From positions 186,001-250,000 of the forward strand of contig ONIN01000001.1 in assembly GCA_900317905.1 (NCBI GenBank): DNA of 64,000 bases, written 5' to 3'. The translations under genes and the position numbers were made by a program. Positions 8,063 to 16,685 of the stretch are shown here, in pieces. This DNA comes from an uncultured Eubacteriales bacterium (GTDB taxonomy: Bacteria > Bacillota > Clostridia > Oscillospirales > Oscillospiraceae). Within the stretch, counting starts at the first letter, position 1; each line of letters starts with the position of its first letter. The notes under the pieces are model-generated. The model was not told where the DNA came from. It saw only the letters and a list, made by a program, of their open reading frames with translations, and searched no databases.

Positions 8063-8566
8063 TCAGGAAATCGGGGTTCCGATGGATTTTATGCCTGTGA
8101 ATCGCTCTCCGAGCCTGTTTGCCTGATTTTCCGGATAAACCGAAAAATACGAGATCTTTTTTTCTTTCCGCAGCTTCTTCATTGGCGGCAGTGTCGCCCA
8201 CAGCACCGACGGCAGTCCCACCGTGATCAGATACAGCGGTCCCCACACCAGACTCTGAATCGTGTGGCCGTATTCGTGCACCTTCAGTCCCTGCAGAAAT
8301 GTATTCATATTATGATCTTTTTGATTCTTCTGATAATAATAAAATGGCTTGTCCGTCAGGAACAAAAACATACCCAGCGACAGACTGGACTTGTGCGGCC
8401 AGTATGTCACATGCGCGCCGCAGAAGGTCTCCTGCGGGCAGTTTCGATAGTATAAACTGAGCGCAAGTCCCGCCAGCGTCTGCGGCAGCCCCCAGGTCCA
8501 CTGGGCAATCTGATATCCGGCATATTTTAAGTTTGGATTCTCTTTTTCAGGAGTCATCGGTATCAT
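8063..8566 (-). CDS. Membrane protein with HExxH motif, unknown function
   Basis: The family is not recognised. The 167-residue protein has a hydrophobic segment near residues 27-42. A HEYGH motif (HExxH, the zinc signature of many metallopeptidases) lies near residues 97-101 and is followed directly by a hydrophobic stretch that could be a membrane helix (GPLYL..VGLPSVLW). A basic stretch and a YPENQANRLG segment come near the C-terminus. Conservation of HExxH next to a hydrophobic helix suggests a small membrane metalloprotease, but no third zinc ligand can be assigned by eye. It follows the small membrane protein gene at 8596-8931 by 29 bp and may be its partner. An ATG nine bases downstream (8557) is an alternative start; neither has a strong ribosome binding site. 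Confidence 0.65.
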   Translation of the reverse strand: MIPMTPEKENPNLKYAGYQIAQWTWGLPQTLAGLALSLYYRNCPQETFCGAHVTYWPHKSSLSLGMFLFLTDKPFYYYQKNQKDHNMNTFLQGLKVHEYGHTIQSLVWGPLYLITVGLPSVLWATLPPMKKLRKEKKISYFSVYPENQANRLGERFTGIKSIGTPIS

Positions 8567-8595
8567 CTCGTCAAGATTGTTAAATAGTTAACATA

Positions 8596-8931
8596 TCAGT
8601 ATTCCCGCTTATATTTCTGATAGATTTTGTGGTATGTAAAAATCAGCACACCAAGTCCCACGGTGCAGACCAGCACCAAAAGGGTCGCTGCCGCTTCCGG
8701 ATACCAGATAAACAGAAACGTAGAGATCCAGTGCGGGATGGAATACACGCCCCACATGATCCCGTTGGCGTGGTTATAGTCCTCCACATCCGTGATTTCC
8801 TCACGCCGCACCGTGGAGCCGGACCAGAACCACATGGGTTCCTCGCGGCGATAAGCGTAGATCCCGATGCCGGTAAACGTCAGCGCACAGCCGCCGACAC
8901 AGATCAGCCAAACCAGTAATCCGCCATTCAT
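8596..8931 (-). CDS. Small three-helix membrane protein, unknown function
   Basis: This 111-residue protein has three predicted membrane helices (about residues 5-27, 58-75 and 80-98). A conserved-looking polar loop between helices 1 and 2 carries WFWSG, a run of charged residues and DYNHANGIMW. No function is known to me. AAGGAAA precedes the ATG. It starts 13 bp after the radA stop and precedes the HExxH protein, so it is probably the penultimate gene of the DUF3048-cwlD-radA transcript. Confidence 0.65.
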   Translation of the reverse strand: MNGGLLVWLICVGGCALTFTGIGIYAYRREEPMWFWSGSTVRREEITDVEDYNHANGIMWGVYSIPHWISTFLFIWYPEAAATLLVLVCTVGLGVLIFTYHKIYQKYKREY

Positions 8932-8944
8932 CGTATTTTCCTTT

Positions 8945-10300
8945 TCATCCGAATACTGCGCGCATGGCCTCCCGGATGTTTTTCACGGGGATCGTATCCA
9001 ATCCGGGAAAACTCTGTACATCGTCTCGCACGTGGGCCGGGATGATGCAGCGCTTGAATCCAAGGCGTGCAATCTCACTCAATCTCTGATTCAGATGGCT
9101 GACGCTTCGTACCTCGCCGGAGAGGCCGACCTCACCCACCGCGGCCAAATCAGAGCCCAGGGGCAGATCCTTGAAGCTGGAGGCAATGGCCAGCACCACG
9201 GCCAGATCCGTGGCTGTTTCGTCCAGTCTGAGACCGCCGATGACGTTGATATAGGCGTCGTGGCCGGAAAGTACCAGCCCGGCGCGTTTTTCCAGCACCG
9301 CCATCAGAAGCATGGCGCGGTTGTAGTCGATGCCGTTGGCGTTTCGTCTGGCACCGCTGAAGCCCGACGGCGTCACCAGGGCCTGGATCTCTGCCAGCAC
9401 CGGCCTGGAGCCCTCCATGACCGCCACCACGCAGGTGCCGGGAGCATTGGCGGGCCTGCCGGAGAGCAGCATCTCCGAGGGATTCGAGACCTCCGTGAGA
9501 CCCTTGTCATTCATCTCGAATACGCCGATCTCATTGGTGGAGCCGAAGCGGTTTTTGGCGGCTCTCAGAATTCGATAACTGAGGCTCTGGTCGCCCTCGA
9601 AGTACAAAACGCAGTCCACCATGTGCTCCAGAACCTTGGGGCCCGCGATGGAGCCCTCCTTGTTCACATGGCCCACCACGAAGGCAGTGTAGTCGTTGTC
9701 CTTGGCCGAGCGCATAATCCGCATGGTGCACTCCCGCACCTGGCTGATGCTGCCGGGCGTGGACGAAGTCTCGGAATCGAACATGGTCTGGATGGAATCC
9801 ACGATCAGCACCGAGGGCTTCAGTTCTTCAATGGCACCGAGAATCGAGGCGATATCCGTCTCTGCCAGCACATAAATGCTGCCGTATTCCACACCGAGGC
9901 GCTGGGCGCGCATCTTCAGCTGCCGCTGGCTTTCCTCACCGGTGACGTAGAGGATCTTCTCGTTATCAGAGATCTGCCCGCAGAGCTGCAGCAATAGTGT
10001 GGATTTGCCGATGCCGGGAGCGCCGCCCACCAACACCAGAGATCCTCGCACGGCGCCGCCGCCGAGGACCCGGTCGAACTCGTGGATCCCGGTGGAAAAC
10101 CGCAGTTCTTCCTCGGCGTCCAGCTCGCTCAGGAGCTTCGGCGCGGAGAATCTCCGGATGCTGCCCACCGAGACTGTGCGGGTTTCCGTGGGCGCCTCCA
10201 CCAGCGTGTTCCATGCGCCGCAGGACGGGCATTGGCCCATCCATTTTCCGGTCTCGTTGCCGCATTCGGAGCAGTAATAGGTCGTCTTAGCCTTCTTCAT
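8945..10300 (-). CDS. radA: DNA repair protein RadA
   Basis: RadA is a RecA-like branch-migration helicase used in recombinational repair. A four-Cys zinc finger (CSEC...CPSC, residues about 10-27) is followed by the Walker A GAPGIGKST. The RadA-specific KNRFGSTNEIG motif comes next, then a Lon-like C-terminal domain with SGEVR. The ATG at 10,300 (MKKAKTTYYCSEC) was chosen because the zinc finger must be near the N-terminus; it overlaps the cwlD stop as ATGA. The open frame extends 40 codons upstream inside cwlD but is not family-like. At 451 residues it has the usual length. Confidence 0.97.
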   Translation of the reverse strand: MKKAKTTYYCSECGNETGKWMGQCPSCGAWNTLVEAPTETRTVSVGSIRRFSAPKLLSELDAEEELRFSTGIHEFDRVLGGGAVRGSLVLVGGAPGIGKSTLLLQLCGQISDNEKILYVTGEESQRQLKMRAQRLGVEYGSIYVLAETDIASILGAIEELKPSVLIVDSIQTMFDSETSSTPGSISQVRECTMRIMRSAKDNDYTAFVVGHVNKEGSIAGPKVLEHMVDCVLYFEGDQSLSYRILRAAKNRFGSTNEIGVFEMNDKGLTEVSNPSEMLLSGRPANAPGTCVVAVMEGSRPVLAEIQALVTPSGFSGARRNANGIDYNRAMLLMAVLEKRAGLVLSGHDAYINVIGGLRLDETATDLAVVLAIASSFKDLPLGSDLAAVGEVGLSGEVRSVSHLNQRLSEIARLGFKRCIIPAHVRDDVQSFPGLDTIPVKNIREAMRAVFG

Positions 10301-11022
10301 AGGTTCCACCCTGTCTGAAAGTATTGCAGATAAGCGCTGAGCATTACCAGCGCCAGCTTTTGGTCGTAAGAATCGGACTTCAGTTTTTCCAGCTCCTCCG
10401 GATTGGAGAGAAAGCCGCATTCCACCAGCACCGCGGGACAGTTCACATTTCGCATCAGATAGATCTCATCGGAGATCGGCGCGGCCACCCGGCGGTTTTC
10501 CGGGTCCAGCGTCTTCTTCAAAACTTCGTGAAGCAGCTTCCCGAATGCCTCGCTGTGTTCCGTGTTTGCGTATAACGCTTCCGCGCCGTGGGGTCCGGGT
10601 GCGGGATAAAAGTTTTGATGTATGCTGATCAAAACGGCGTTTTGGATCGAGTTGATAAACGCTGCCCGCTGCTTCTGATCAGCTGCTTTTCGGGCGGCCA
10701 GCGTTTCAGCGTCGATAGGATAATCAATGGAAACAGTGTCCCTGGTCGTGGCAACGGGCACGCCGCAGAGCGCCGCCAGACTGCGCAGCCGAAGGGCGAT
10801 CTGCAGATTCACATCCGCTTCCAGAGTTCCGTCTGCTGCCACAGCGCCGCCGTCCTCACCGCCATGTCCGGGATCGATCACCATACAATAAGACGATGAA
10901 ATGGGCTCCAGTGTTTCCGCGCTGGGCTCCAGAAGCTGCAGTCCGATAGTGGCCACTAGAATGGCTATGCCGGATATGAACAACAGCACACCGATCCGTC
11001 GGCGGAGAAATCGAAGTTCCAT
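10297..11022 (-). CDS. cwlD: N-acetylmuramoyl-L-alanine amidase, CwlD-like
   Basis: This Amidase_3 family zinc hydrolase cuts the amide between muramic acid and the peptide stem. In spore formers CwlD acts in making muramic-lactam in spore cortex. An N-terminal membrane anchor (about residues 9-29) is followed by the zinc ligands in DPGHGG, Glu in LEADVN and His in SIHQN, then the catalytic Glu in VECGF. At 241 residues it matches CwlD rather than large autolysins. The stop overlaps the radA start by four bases. It shares a likely operon with the DUF3048 lipoprotein. Assignment to CwlD specifically rests on size, anchor and organism type. Confidence 0.85.
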   Translation of the reverse strand: MELRFLRRRIGVLLFISGIAILVATIGLQLLEPSAETLEPISSSYCMVIDPGHGGEDGGAVAADGTLEADVNLQIALRLRSLAALCGVPVATTRDTVSIDYPIDAETLAARKAADQKQRAAFINSIQNAVLISIHQNFYPAPGPHGAEALYANTEHSEAFGKLLHEVLKKTLDPENRRVAAPISDEIYLMRNVNCPAVLVECGFLSNPEELEKLKSDSYDQKLALVMLSAYLQYFQTGWNL

Positions 11023-11069
11023 TGTGCCTCACCCCCGTACAAATTATGCGGGAGTGCGGCCGGTCTATG

Positions 11070-12143
11070 TCAGGAGAAATCCACGCTGCCGGTGTCTGTG
11101 GGGATCACGGCGGCATAGGTTTTGCCAACTGCGAAGTTCAGCGGCGAGCCGGATTCGGTCGTGTAGACAAAGGGCGCGTGGGTGTCCGAGCGGCTCCAAT
11201 GGATCGGGACGCATTTGCCGCCTGTGAAATACCAGCCATTGCCGCTGCCGACCACATCTGCCTCCAGACGGCCATAATCATCATAAGCGCGCATTTGGGT
11301 TTGCAGCACCAGCACATTGGCGAAGGGTACCACTTCCCCGCTCTGCCCGTCGGCATAATCGCCTCCGTATTGGAAGGCGGTGTAGCAGCCTGTGTCGGCA
11401 TGGTAGGTGAAACTGGTGGTCTTCGAATTGTTAAAAGTTACACAAACTTGCACTGCCGTGGTAGTTCCCTGATCAGCCGCAGTTTCGGAAAAATGCAGGC
11501 TGCTTTGATAATCCGAATTGTGTGTGGTCCGAAAACCGTACTCCTCCACCAGCGCAGGAACCTTGTCGCCACTGAAAAACAACGTGTGTTCCGTCCCGGC
11601 AGATGCCCGGCTCATTTCCCGATAGAAAATCGATGCAAAGGCGCGGTCATCCCGGACGCCGTCGATGTGATCGGCGTTCAGAGCCGCCAGATCGCTGTAT
11701 GCATCCTCGCTGCCGCCGCCGTGGATCACGATGGCGTCATAGCTCAATGCGATGCTGAGATAATAGGGCCGGAGGCTCCGAATGCTTCCCACACTGGGGA
11801 CATCTTCGATATGGCTGAAGAGCGCCATCATTCTGGTGATGCCGCCCTCGGCCGGGATCTCATAGATCCAATCCGCTTTGGAAATACCCACCTGGGGCTG
11901 GGCCACGCTGATGTTGTTGATCATCACGGCATAGGGCCGCTGGCTGGAGGTATCGGCGGTCTGCTCCTCACCGGTGAGCGGCGCGGTAAAGGTGGTCTGC
12001 TTCGGTTCTTTCCGAAAGATCTGTTCGATGATGGAGGGCTTCTCCTCTGCTGCATCATCACCATAGTGCAGAACAAACTGTCCGCAGGCAGTGCAGCTCA
12101 AAATCAGAGCGATCATCAGGATGCTCAATAGTAGTTTCTTCAA
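11070..12143 (-). CDS. DUF3048 (YerB-like) lipoprotein
   Basis: This is a secreted lipoprotein of the DUF3048 family; the biochemical role of that family is not established. A signal peptide with Cys17/Cys20 candidates for lipidation (ILSC, CTAC) leads to an acidic linker. The two-part DUF3048 core follows, recognisable by RPYAVMINN, SKADWIYE, GGITRMMALF and GSIRSLRPYY in the first half and the FTYHADTGCY-type segment in the second. It lies 47 bp upstream of cwlD on the same strand, suggesting an envelope role. The 357-residue length is usual. Confidence 0.88.
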   Translation of the reverse strand: MKKLLLSILMIALILSCTACGQFVLHYGDDAAEEKPSIIEQIFRKEPKQTTFTAPLTGEEQTADTSSQRPYAVMINNISVAQPQVGISKADWIYEIPAEGGITRMMALFSHIEDVPSVGSIRSLRPYYLSIALSYDAIVIHGGGSEDAYSDLAALNADHIDGVRDDRAFASIFYREMSRASAGTEHTLFFSGDKVPALVEEYGFRTTHNSDYQSSLHFSETAADQGTTTAVQVCVTFNNSKTTSFTYHADTGCYTAFQYGGDYADGQSGEVVPFANVLVLQTQMRAYDDYGRLEADVVGSGNGWYFTGGKCVPIHWSRSDTHAPFVYTTESGSPLNFAVGKTYAAVIPTDTGSVDFS

Positions 12144-12206
12144 AATGGGTCTCCTTCCCTGCCGGGCTTTTTCTTTCTATATTCATGATACACGGAGGGA
12201 CGGCGA

Positions 12207-12235
12207 TTGTCAAATCGGAGAAAGTGTGGTAAAAT
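12207..12235 (+). promoter_or_regulatory. Putative promoter of the YwlG-like gene
   Basis: The -35 TTGTCA (12207-12212) and -10 TAAAAT (12230-12235) have a 17-bp spacer, and TGTGG in front of the -10 supplies an extended -10. The leader is about 20 nt. Confidence 0.7.
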
Positions 12236-12261
12236 ACATTTTAATCTTTCTTTGGAGATGA

Positions 12262-12819
12262 ATGAACATGTATGAAGAAATTCAGGCTTCCGCCGCTGCG
12301 GCCTTGAACGAGCTGCTGGAGCTTGCCAAATTGAAACCCGGTCAGCTGGTGGTCATCGGCTGCTCTTCCAGCGAGATCGTCGGTGAGAAAATCGGTAAAG
12401 GTTCCTCCCCGGAGACCGCTGCGGCTGTGGTGCAGACGATCCTGCCCATCCTCAAAGAGCACGATCTTCGACTGGCTGCCCAGTGCTGTGAGCACTTAAA
12501 CCGCGCCTTGATCGTGGAGCGGGAGACGGCGGAGCGTTTCGGCTATGAGATCGTCAGCGTCATGCCCCAGCCCAAGGCCGGCGGCTCCTTCGCCACGGCG
12601 GTCTATCAGTCCATGGAAGATCCGGTGGCGGTGGAGTTCGTGAAGGCGGACGCTGGATTGGACATCGGCAACACTATGATCGGCATGCACCTGAAGCACG
12701 TGGCTGTACCGCTGCGGCTCCAGACCAAAAAGATCGGTGAAGCTGCCGTGAATGCCGCCCGCACGAGACCGAAGCTCATCGGCGGCGTCCGTGCCCACTA
12801 TCCCGAAGAAATTCGATAA
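12262..12819 (+). CDS. UPF0340/DUF436 family protein (YwlG-like)
   Basis: This is a member of the conserved TIGR01440/DUF436 family of Gram-positive bacteria; no activity is established for it. The 185-residue protein shows the family features VIGCSSSEI near residue 33, CCEHLNRALIVE in the middle, and PKAGGSFATAVY then DIGNTMIGMHL in the second half. GGAG at 12254-12257 is 4 nt from the ATG at 12262 and 10 nt from an in-frame ATG at 12268, so the start may be two codons later. It is monocistronic, with its own promoter and a terminator just after the stop. Confidence 0.88.
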   Translation: MNMYEEIQASAAAALNELLELAKLKPGQLVVIGCSSSEIVGEKIGKGSSPETAAAVVQTILPILKEHDLRLAAQCCEHLNRALIVERETAERFGYEIVSVMPQPKAGGSFATAVYQSMEDPVAVEFVKADAGLDIGNTMIGMHLKHVAVPLRLQTKKIGEAAVNAARTRPKLIGGVRAHYPEEIR

Positions 12820-12824
12820 TAGCT

Positions 12825-12863
12825 AACAAGTCCCTCGGTCGTTGGATCGAAGGACTTGTTTTT
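12825..12863. terminator. Bidirectional terminator
   Basis: AACAAGTCC pairs with GGACTTGTT around an inner 6-bp stem (TCGGTC with GATCGA, one G-U pair), followed by a T-tract. It serves the convergent genes ending at 12819 and 12865. Confidence 0.85.
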
Positions 12864-12864
12864 G

Positions 12865-13863
12865 TTATGAGGCGTTCTCCGCGAAGGTGTTGTTCACCAG
12901 CTTGCTGAAATCCGCCCAGGCGCTGTGCTCCAGCTCGCCCGCGGTCTCCATGACCGTCTCCAGTCGCTCCAGAGCGCTCTGTTCCATGACCGGCGTGGTC
13001 TGCCAGGCGTCGATGTCCTTGTAGCGCTGGACCACGGTGGTCAGGGTTGCGATGGAGGTGTCCGGGAACTGGCGCGCGATGGCTTCGGCGGTCTCTCTGG
13101 CGTCATGCTCCTGCACCCATGTGAGCGCCTTCGCAATGGCATTGGTGAAACGCTGAACGACGTCGGCGTTTGCTTCCATGTAAGAGGGCGTTGTGAAGTA
13201 AGCGGTGTAGGGAATCTCGCCGCTCTCGGCGCCGATGCTGGTGAGAATGTATCCCTGGCCCTGCTGCTCCACCTCGGTGGCGGTGGGCTCAAAGAGGGTC
13301 ACATAGTCGCCGTTTCCACCGGTGAAGGCACCTGCCATCATGTTAAACTGCACGGAGGTGTCCACGGTGGCGTCCTCACCGGGGATCACGCCGTTTTGCC
13401 GCATGACGTACTCCAGGGTCATTTCCGGCACGCCGCCGGCTCTGCCGCCGATGATGGTGCTTCCCTTCAACTGCTCCCAATGGAAGGGCACATCCTCCCT
13501 GCCTACCAGGAAAGAGCCATCCCGCTTGGTCATCTGGGCGAAGATCACCGGGGCGTCATCCTTTTCCTGATTTTGCACATAAATGCATGCCTCCGGGCCG
13601 GCGAAACCGATCTGCGCCTCTCCGGTAAGGACGCTGGTCATGACCTTGTCGGCGCCGCCGCCGTTGACCAGCTCGATTTTCAATCCTTCATCCTCAAAGA
13701 ATCCCAGCTCCAGGGCAACGTACTGTGGCGCGTAGAATACCGAGTGTGTTACTTCACTGACCGTGAGGGACACGGTTTCTTCTATTTTCTCTTCATTTGT
13801 ACCGCAGGCGGCGCAGGCAAAGACCAGCACCGCCGCAAGCAGAATTGCAGCGATTCGATTCAT
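12865..13863 (-). CDS. ABC transporter substrate-binding lipoprotein (NMT1/SsuA-like)
   Basis: This is an extracellular lipoprotein that delivers a small solute to the adjacent permease. A signal peptide ends at Cys17 (VFAC) or Cys20 (CAAC). The mature part has the type-2 periplasmic binding fold seen in sulfonate, nitrate and thiamine-precursor binders: FYAPQYVALELGFF near the N-terminus, VTSVLTGEAQIGFAG-like helix, and the GGRAGGVPEM phosphate/sulfonate-type loop. The permease and ATPase lie directly upstream in the same minus-strand operon (gap 12 bp). No TPP riboswitch precedes the operon, so the substrate is left open. Confidence 0.85.
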   Translation of the reverse strand: MNRIAAILLAAVLVFACAACGTNEEKIEETVSLTVSEVTHSVFYAPQYVALELGFFEDEGLKIELVNGGGADKVMTSVLTGEAQIGFAGPEACIYVQNQEKDDAPVIFAQMTKRDGSFLVGREDVPFHWEQLKGSTIIGGRAGGVPEMTLEYVMRQNGVIPGEDATVDTSVQFNMMAGAFTGGNGDYVTLFEPTATEVEQQGQGYILTSIGAESGEIPYTAYFTTPSYMEANADVVQRFTNAIAKALTWVQEHDARETAEAIARQFPDTSIATLTTVVQRYKDIDAWQTTPVMEQSALERLETVMETAGELEHSAWADFSKLVNNTFAENAS

Positions 13864-13875
13864 AGTTCCTCCTAT

Positions 13876-14679
13876 TCAAGTCATCTTTCGCCAGCAGCGT
13901 TCGGCTGCCTGTACCAGCTGATACATCAGAATGGCAGCACAGGCCAGCAGCAGCACTGAAGCCATGACCAGATCCATATTGAACACCTGTGAGCCGTAGA
14001 CGATCAGATAGCCCAGTCCGGCCTTGGACACCAGAAACTCGCCCATGATGACGCCGACCCAGCTGAGGCCCACGTTCACTCTGAGGGTGTTGAACAGCGT
14101 ATCGGTGTTGGCCGGCAGCACCAGTTTTCTGAGGGTCTGCCCCTTGGAGGCGCCCAGGGTCTGCATCAAGCGAAGCTTTTCCGGATCCACACTGCAGAAA
14201 CCGGCATACATGTTCAGGATCGTGACAAACACGGAAATCGCGATGGTCATGGCGATGATACTCCCGGTGCCGGCACCGATCCAGACGATGAAGATCGGGC
14301 CCAGAGCCGTCTTCGGCAGAGCGTTCAGAACTACCAGATAAGGATCCAGAATCCTGGATGCCAGTTTGCTCCACCAGAGACCCACCGCGATCAGGATACC
14401 GGAGAGCGTCCCCAGGGTGAATCCAATCACAGTCTCATAACAGCTGACGCCCAGATGCTTCAGCAGGTCACCGGATTGCCAGAGATTCGCCAGTGTTCGG
14501 ATCACGCGGCCGGGACTGCTGACGATGAACACGTCGATCCAGCCCTTTCTGCCAGCCAGTTCCCAAAGCCCCAGCAGCAAGAAGAGCAGCGCGATCCGAA
14601 GGATGTGCACCGTGATCTGCTCCCGCTTTCTCTGCTGCAGGTAGACTTTTCTTTCGGGAGAGAGCTCCTGTTCAGACAT
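13876..14679 (-). CDS. ABC transporter permease (SsuC/TauC/ThiX type)
   Basis: This is the integral membrane subunit of the importer encoded with the genes on either side. About six membrane helices are visible (first about residues 25-43). The EAA loop that contacts the ATPase is present near residues 165-185 (MQTLGASKGQTLRKLVLPA). The glycine of the GAS motif is intact. Its ATG lies 8 bp inside the 3' end of the ATPase gene, indicating translational coupling. The 267-residue length is usual for this family. Confidence 0.9.
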   Translation of the reverse strand: MSEQELSPERKVYLQQRKREQITVHILRIALLFLLLGLWELAGRKGWIDVFIVSSPGRVIRTLANLWQSGDLLKHLGVSCYETVIGFTLGTLSGILIAVGLWWSKLASRILDPYLVVLNALPKTALGPIFIVWIGAGTGSIIAMTIAISVFVTILNMYAGFCSVDPEKLRLMQTLGASKGQTLRKLVLPANTDTLFNTLRVNVGLSWVGVIMGEFLVSKAGLGYLIVYGSQVFNMDLVMASVLLLACAAILMYQLVQAAERCWRKMT

Positions 14680-15430
14680 TCACATCCAGCTCCTCCCATA
14701 TTTGATTGAACAGCTTCTGAAATGCCGGGCTGCCGCGCCGCTCCATGGGACTGGTGTCCTGCAGATTCGTCAAATCGTGGATCGCCCGCACCGTACCGGG
14801 ACGATGGGACAGCACCACGATCCGGTCCGACATGCTGATGGCCTCGGAAATATCGTGGGTCACCAGAACGGCGGTCTTCCCTTTTTGCTTGATGATGCGT
14901 GCAATGTCTGCCGAGACTGCCAGCCGGGTCTGATAGTCCAGCGCGGAAAACGGTTCGTCCAGCAGCAGCACTCCGGGTTCCAATGCGAGTGTTCTGATTA
15001 GCGCGCACCGCTGCCGCATCCCGCCGGAGAGCTGGCTGGGGGCGCTGTCCCGAAAAGCGTAAAGCGCGTAGTCCGACAGCAGCGTCCGCACCATATCCCA
15101 ACGCTCTTTCGTATTGTCGCCGCGCACCTCCGGCCCCAGCAGGACGTTTCTCCAGATGCTGCGCCACTCAAACAGCTGATCCCGCTGGGGCATGAAGCCG
15201 ATCTTCTCCGAGGGGCCGCGGATGGGAGCTCCGTCCAGCCGGATCTCTCCATCTGTGGGTTGTTCCAATCCTGCCAGAATGGACAGCAGCGTTGACTTTC
15301 CACAGCCCGAAGGGCCGACGATGCTCACAAAGCTTTTGTCCTCCACCGAAAAGCACACGTCCCGCAGGGCTTCCACCTCGCCGTCGGGCGCCTGGTAGGT
15401 CATGGAGACGTGGTCGATCTCAATGTGCAA
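14672..15430 (-). CDS. ABC transporter ATP-binding protein (SsuB/TauB type)
   Basis: This is the ATPase of the nitrate/sulfonate/taurine-type importer. It has Walker A GPSGCGKST, a Q-loop with MPQRD, the signature LSGGMRQR, Walker B LLLDEPFSALD and the H-loop VTHDISEA. The start is a TTG at 15,430, chosen because AAGGAGG lies seven bases upstream; the open frame continues 28 codons further to an ATG at 15,514, but that part crosses the asparaginase terminator and has no ribosome binding site. It is the first gene of the operon. Confidence 0.92.
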   Translation of the reverse strand: MHIEIDHVSMTYQAPDGEVEALRDVCFSVEDKSFVSIVGPSGCGKSTLLSILAGLEQPTDGEIRLDGAPIRGPSEKIGFMPQRDQLFEWRSIWRNVLLGPEVRGDNTKERWDMVRTLLSDYALYAFRDSAPSQLSGGMRQRCALIRTLALEPGVLLLDEPFSALDYQTRLAVSADIARIIKQKGKTAVLVTHDISEAISMSDRIVVLSHRPGTVRAIHDLTNLQDTSPMERRGSPAFQKLFNQIWEELDVNV

Positions 15431-15498
15431 GCCGATTCCTCCTTTCCAGATGATCAGCGCGCTTCGGGTCATTCTATGGAGGAAACCGAACAGACGTG

Positions 15499-15529
15499 AA
15501 AACGCCGCAGGCATCGTACCTGCGGCGTT
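15499..15529 (-). terminator. Terminator after asparaginase
   Basis: A perfect 11-bp GC-rich stem (15501-15511 with 15519-15529) is followed by TTTT on the minus strand and insulates the ABC operon from the upstream gene. Confidence 0.8.
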
Positions 15530-15541
15530 CTGGAATGATTC

Positions 15542-16534
15542 TTAATAGATTTGATCTTTTTGGATGGGCGTGATGAAGAGCTTTCGAATTTGATCCCGGT
15601 CCCCGGTCTGGCCGAGGATCCACATGAGCTTGGTCACCACCGCTTCGGTGGTCATTCCATAGGCCTCGATGAGTCCCAGTTCCCGCTTTGCCCGCTGGCC
15701 TACCTGATAGACCTCCATGTCGCTACCCTCAAAGGGCACCTGGGTGGTCATGACGATGACGCGTCCGGAGTCGATCCAGTCTCTCACAGCATCGAAGAAT
15801 GTCTCATCACCGTACTGCGGCAGTCCGCCAACACCGAAGCTCTCCAGTACCAGAGCGCGGCAGTGGGGCTTCAAAGCTTCGAAGATCTTCGCGTCAGAAC
15901 CGGGCACCAGCTTCCAGACAAAGACGCCGCTGCTCATGCGGTCATGGAACAGAGTCTCTCCCCGCACCTGTTCCTGAATATAATACACCAGCTTCCGGTT
16001 GCGGATGATGGCGGTTTCAGGATAGTCCACACTCTCGAAGGCGTGATAGCTCTTGGTACGCATTTTTCGCGCCCGGGTACCGAGAATGACCCTGTGGTCG
16101 AACACCACGTGGACGCCGCAGGCCTGATCATCGGAGGCGTATAAAAAGGCGTCCCGGAGATTTTCTCTGGCGTCGGTGTCCCGGTTGGAGATGCTCTGCT
16201 GGGCGCCGGTGATGACTACGGGCTTTTCGTTGTTCTGAATGAGATAGCTCAGAGCGGCTGCGGTATAGGCCATGGTATCTGTACCGTGGGTCAGCACAAA
16301 ACCGTCATAGCGGTCATAGTTTTCCTGAACACAGGCCGCCATCTGGAGCCACTGGTCTGCGGAGATGTTGGTGCTGTCCAGATTCATCAGCTGCACTGTG
16401 TCTGCCAGGCAAATTTCTGACAGCTCCGGCACCAGCGCCATCAGATCCTCAGAAGACAGCTGCGGCGTCAGCCCCTCCCCCACATCTTTGCAGGCAATGG
16501 TACCGCCGGTGGCGATCAGAAGGATATGTTTCAT
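15542..16534 (-). CDS. ansA: L-asparaginase, type I (cytoplasmic)
   Basis: This enzyme hydrolyses asparagine to aspartate and ammonia. Both catalytic Thr motifs are present: TGGTIA at residues 9-14 and HGTDTMAYTA in the middle. GAQQ and a C-terminal domain with QVPFEGSDMEVYQVG follow. No signal peptide is seen, which fits the cytoplasmic type I enzyme, as does the 330-residue length. GGGGAGGAG precedes the ATG. It has its own consensus-like promoter and a terminator, so it is monocistronic. Confidence 0.93.
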   Translation of the reverse strand: MKHILLIATGGTIACKDVGEGLTPQLSSEDLMALVPELSEICLADTVQLMNLDSTNISADQWLQMAACVQENYDRYDGFVLTHGTDTMAYTAAALSYLIQNNEKPVVITGAQQSISNRDTDARENLRDAFLYASDDQACGVHVVFDHRVILGTRARKMRTKSYHAFESVDYPETAIIRNRKLVYYIQEQVRGETLFHDRMSSGVFVWKLVPGSDAKIFEALKPHCRALVLESFGVGGLPQYGDETFFDAVRDWIDSGRVIVMTTQVPFEGSDMEVYQVGQRAKRELGLIEAYGMTTEAVVTKLMWILGQTGDRDQIRKLFITPIQKDQIY

Positions 16535-16566
16535 GGGTTTCTCCTCCCCTTTCTCGTTCCGGTCAT

Positions 16567-16595
16567 ATTATAAACATAGAGGCAGAAAACGTCAA
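16567..16595 (-). promoter_or_regulatory. Promoter of ansA
   Basis: On the minus strand TTGACG (16595-16590) and TATAAT (16572-16567) are separated by 17 bp, close to full sigma-A consensus. Confidence 0.75.
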
Positions 16596-16612
16596 CATTT
16601 CCGGATCTTTGG

Positions 16613-16641
16613 TTGACCCAAAGGCGATTGTGCGGTATTAT
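16613..16641 (+). promoter_or_regulatory. Promoter of the polysaccharide operon
   Basis: TTGACC (16613-16618) and TATTAT (16636-16641) with a 17-bp spacer lie about 45 bp before the first gene. This promoter is divergent from, and immediately next to, the ansA promoter. Confidence 0.7.
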
Positions 16642-16685
16642 ATATATTTAGGAATCAAGAAACCCGTCGTAAAGTGAGAAGAATT

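Noticed and set aside
7914-8246. About 110-codon upstream extension of the XerC-like gene
   Set aside because: It crosses the terminator of the preceding gene and does not look like a recombinase N-terminus.
15431-15541. TPP riboswitch before the SsuABC/ThiXYZ-like operon
   Set aside because: No CTGAGA or ACCTGA-type THI-box blocks were found on the minus strand; only the asparaginase terminator is there.
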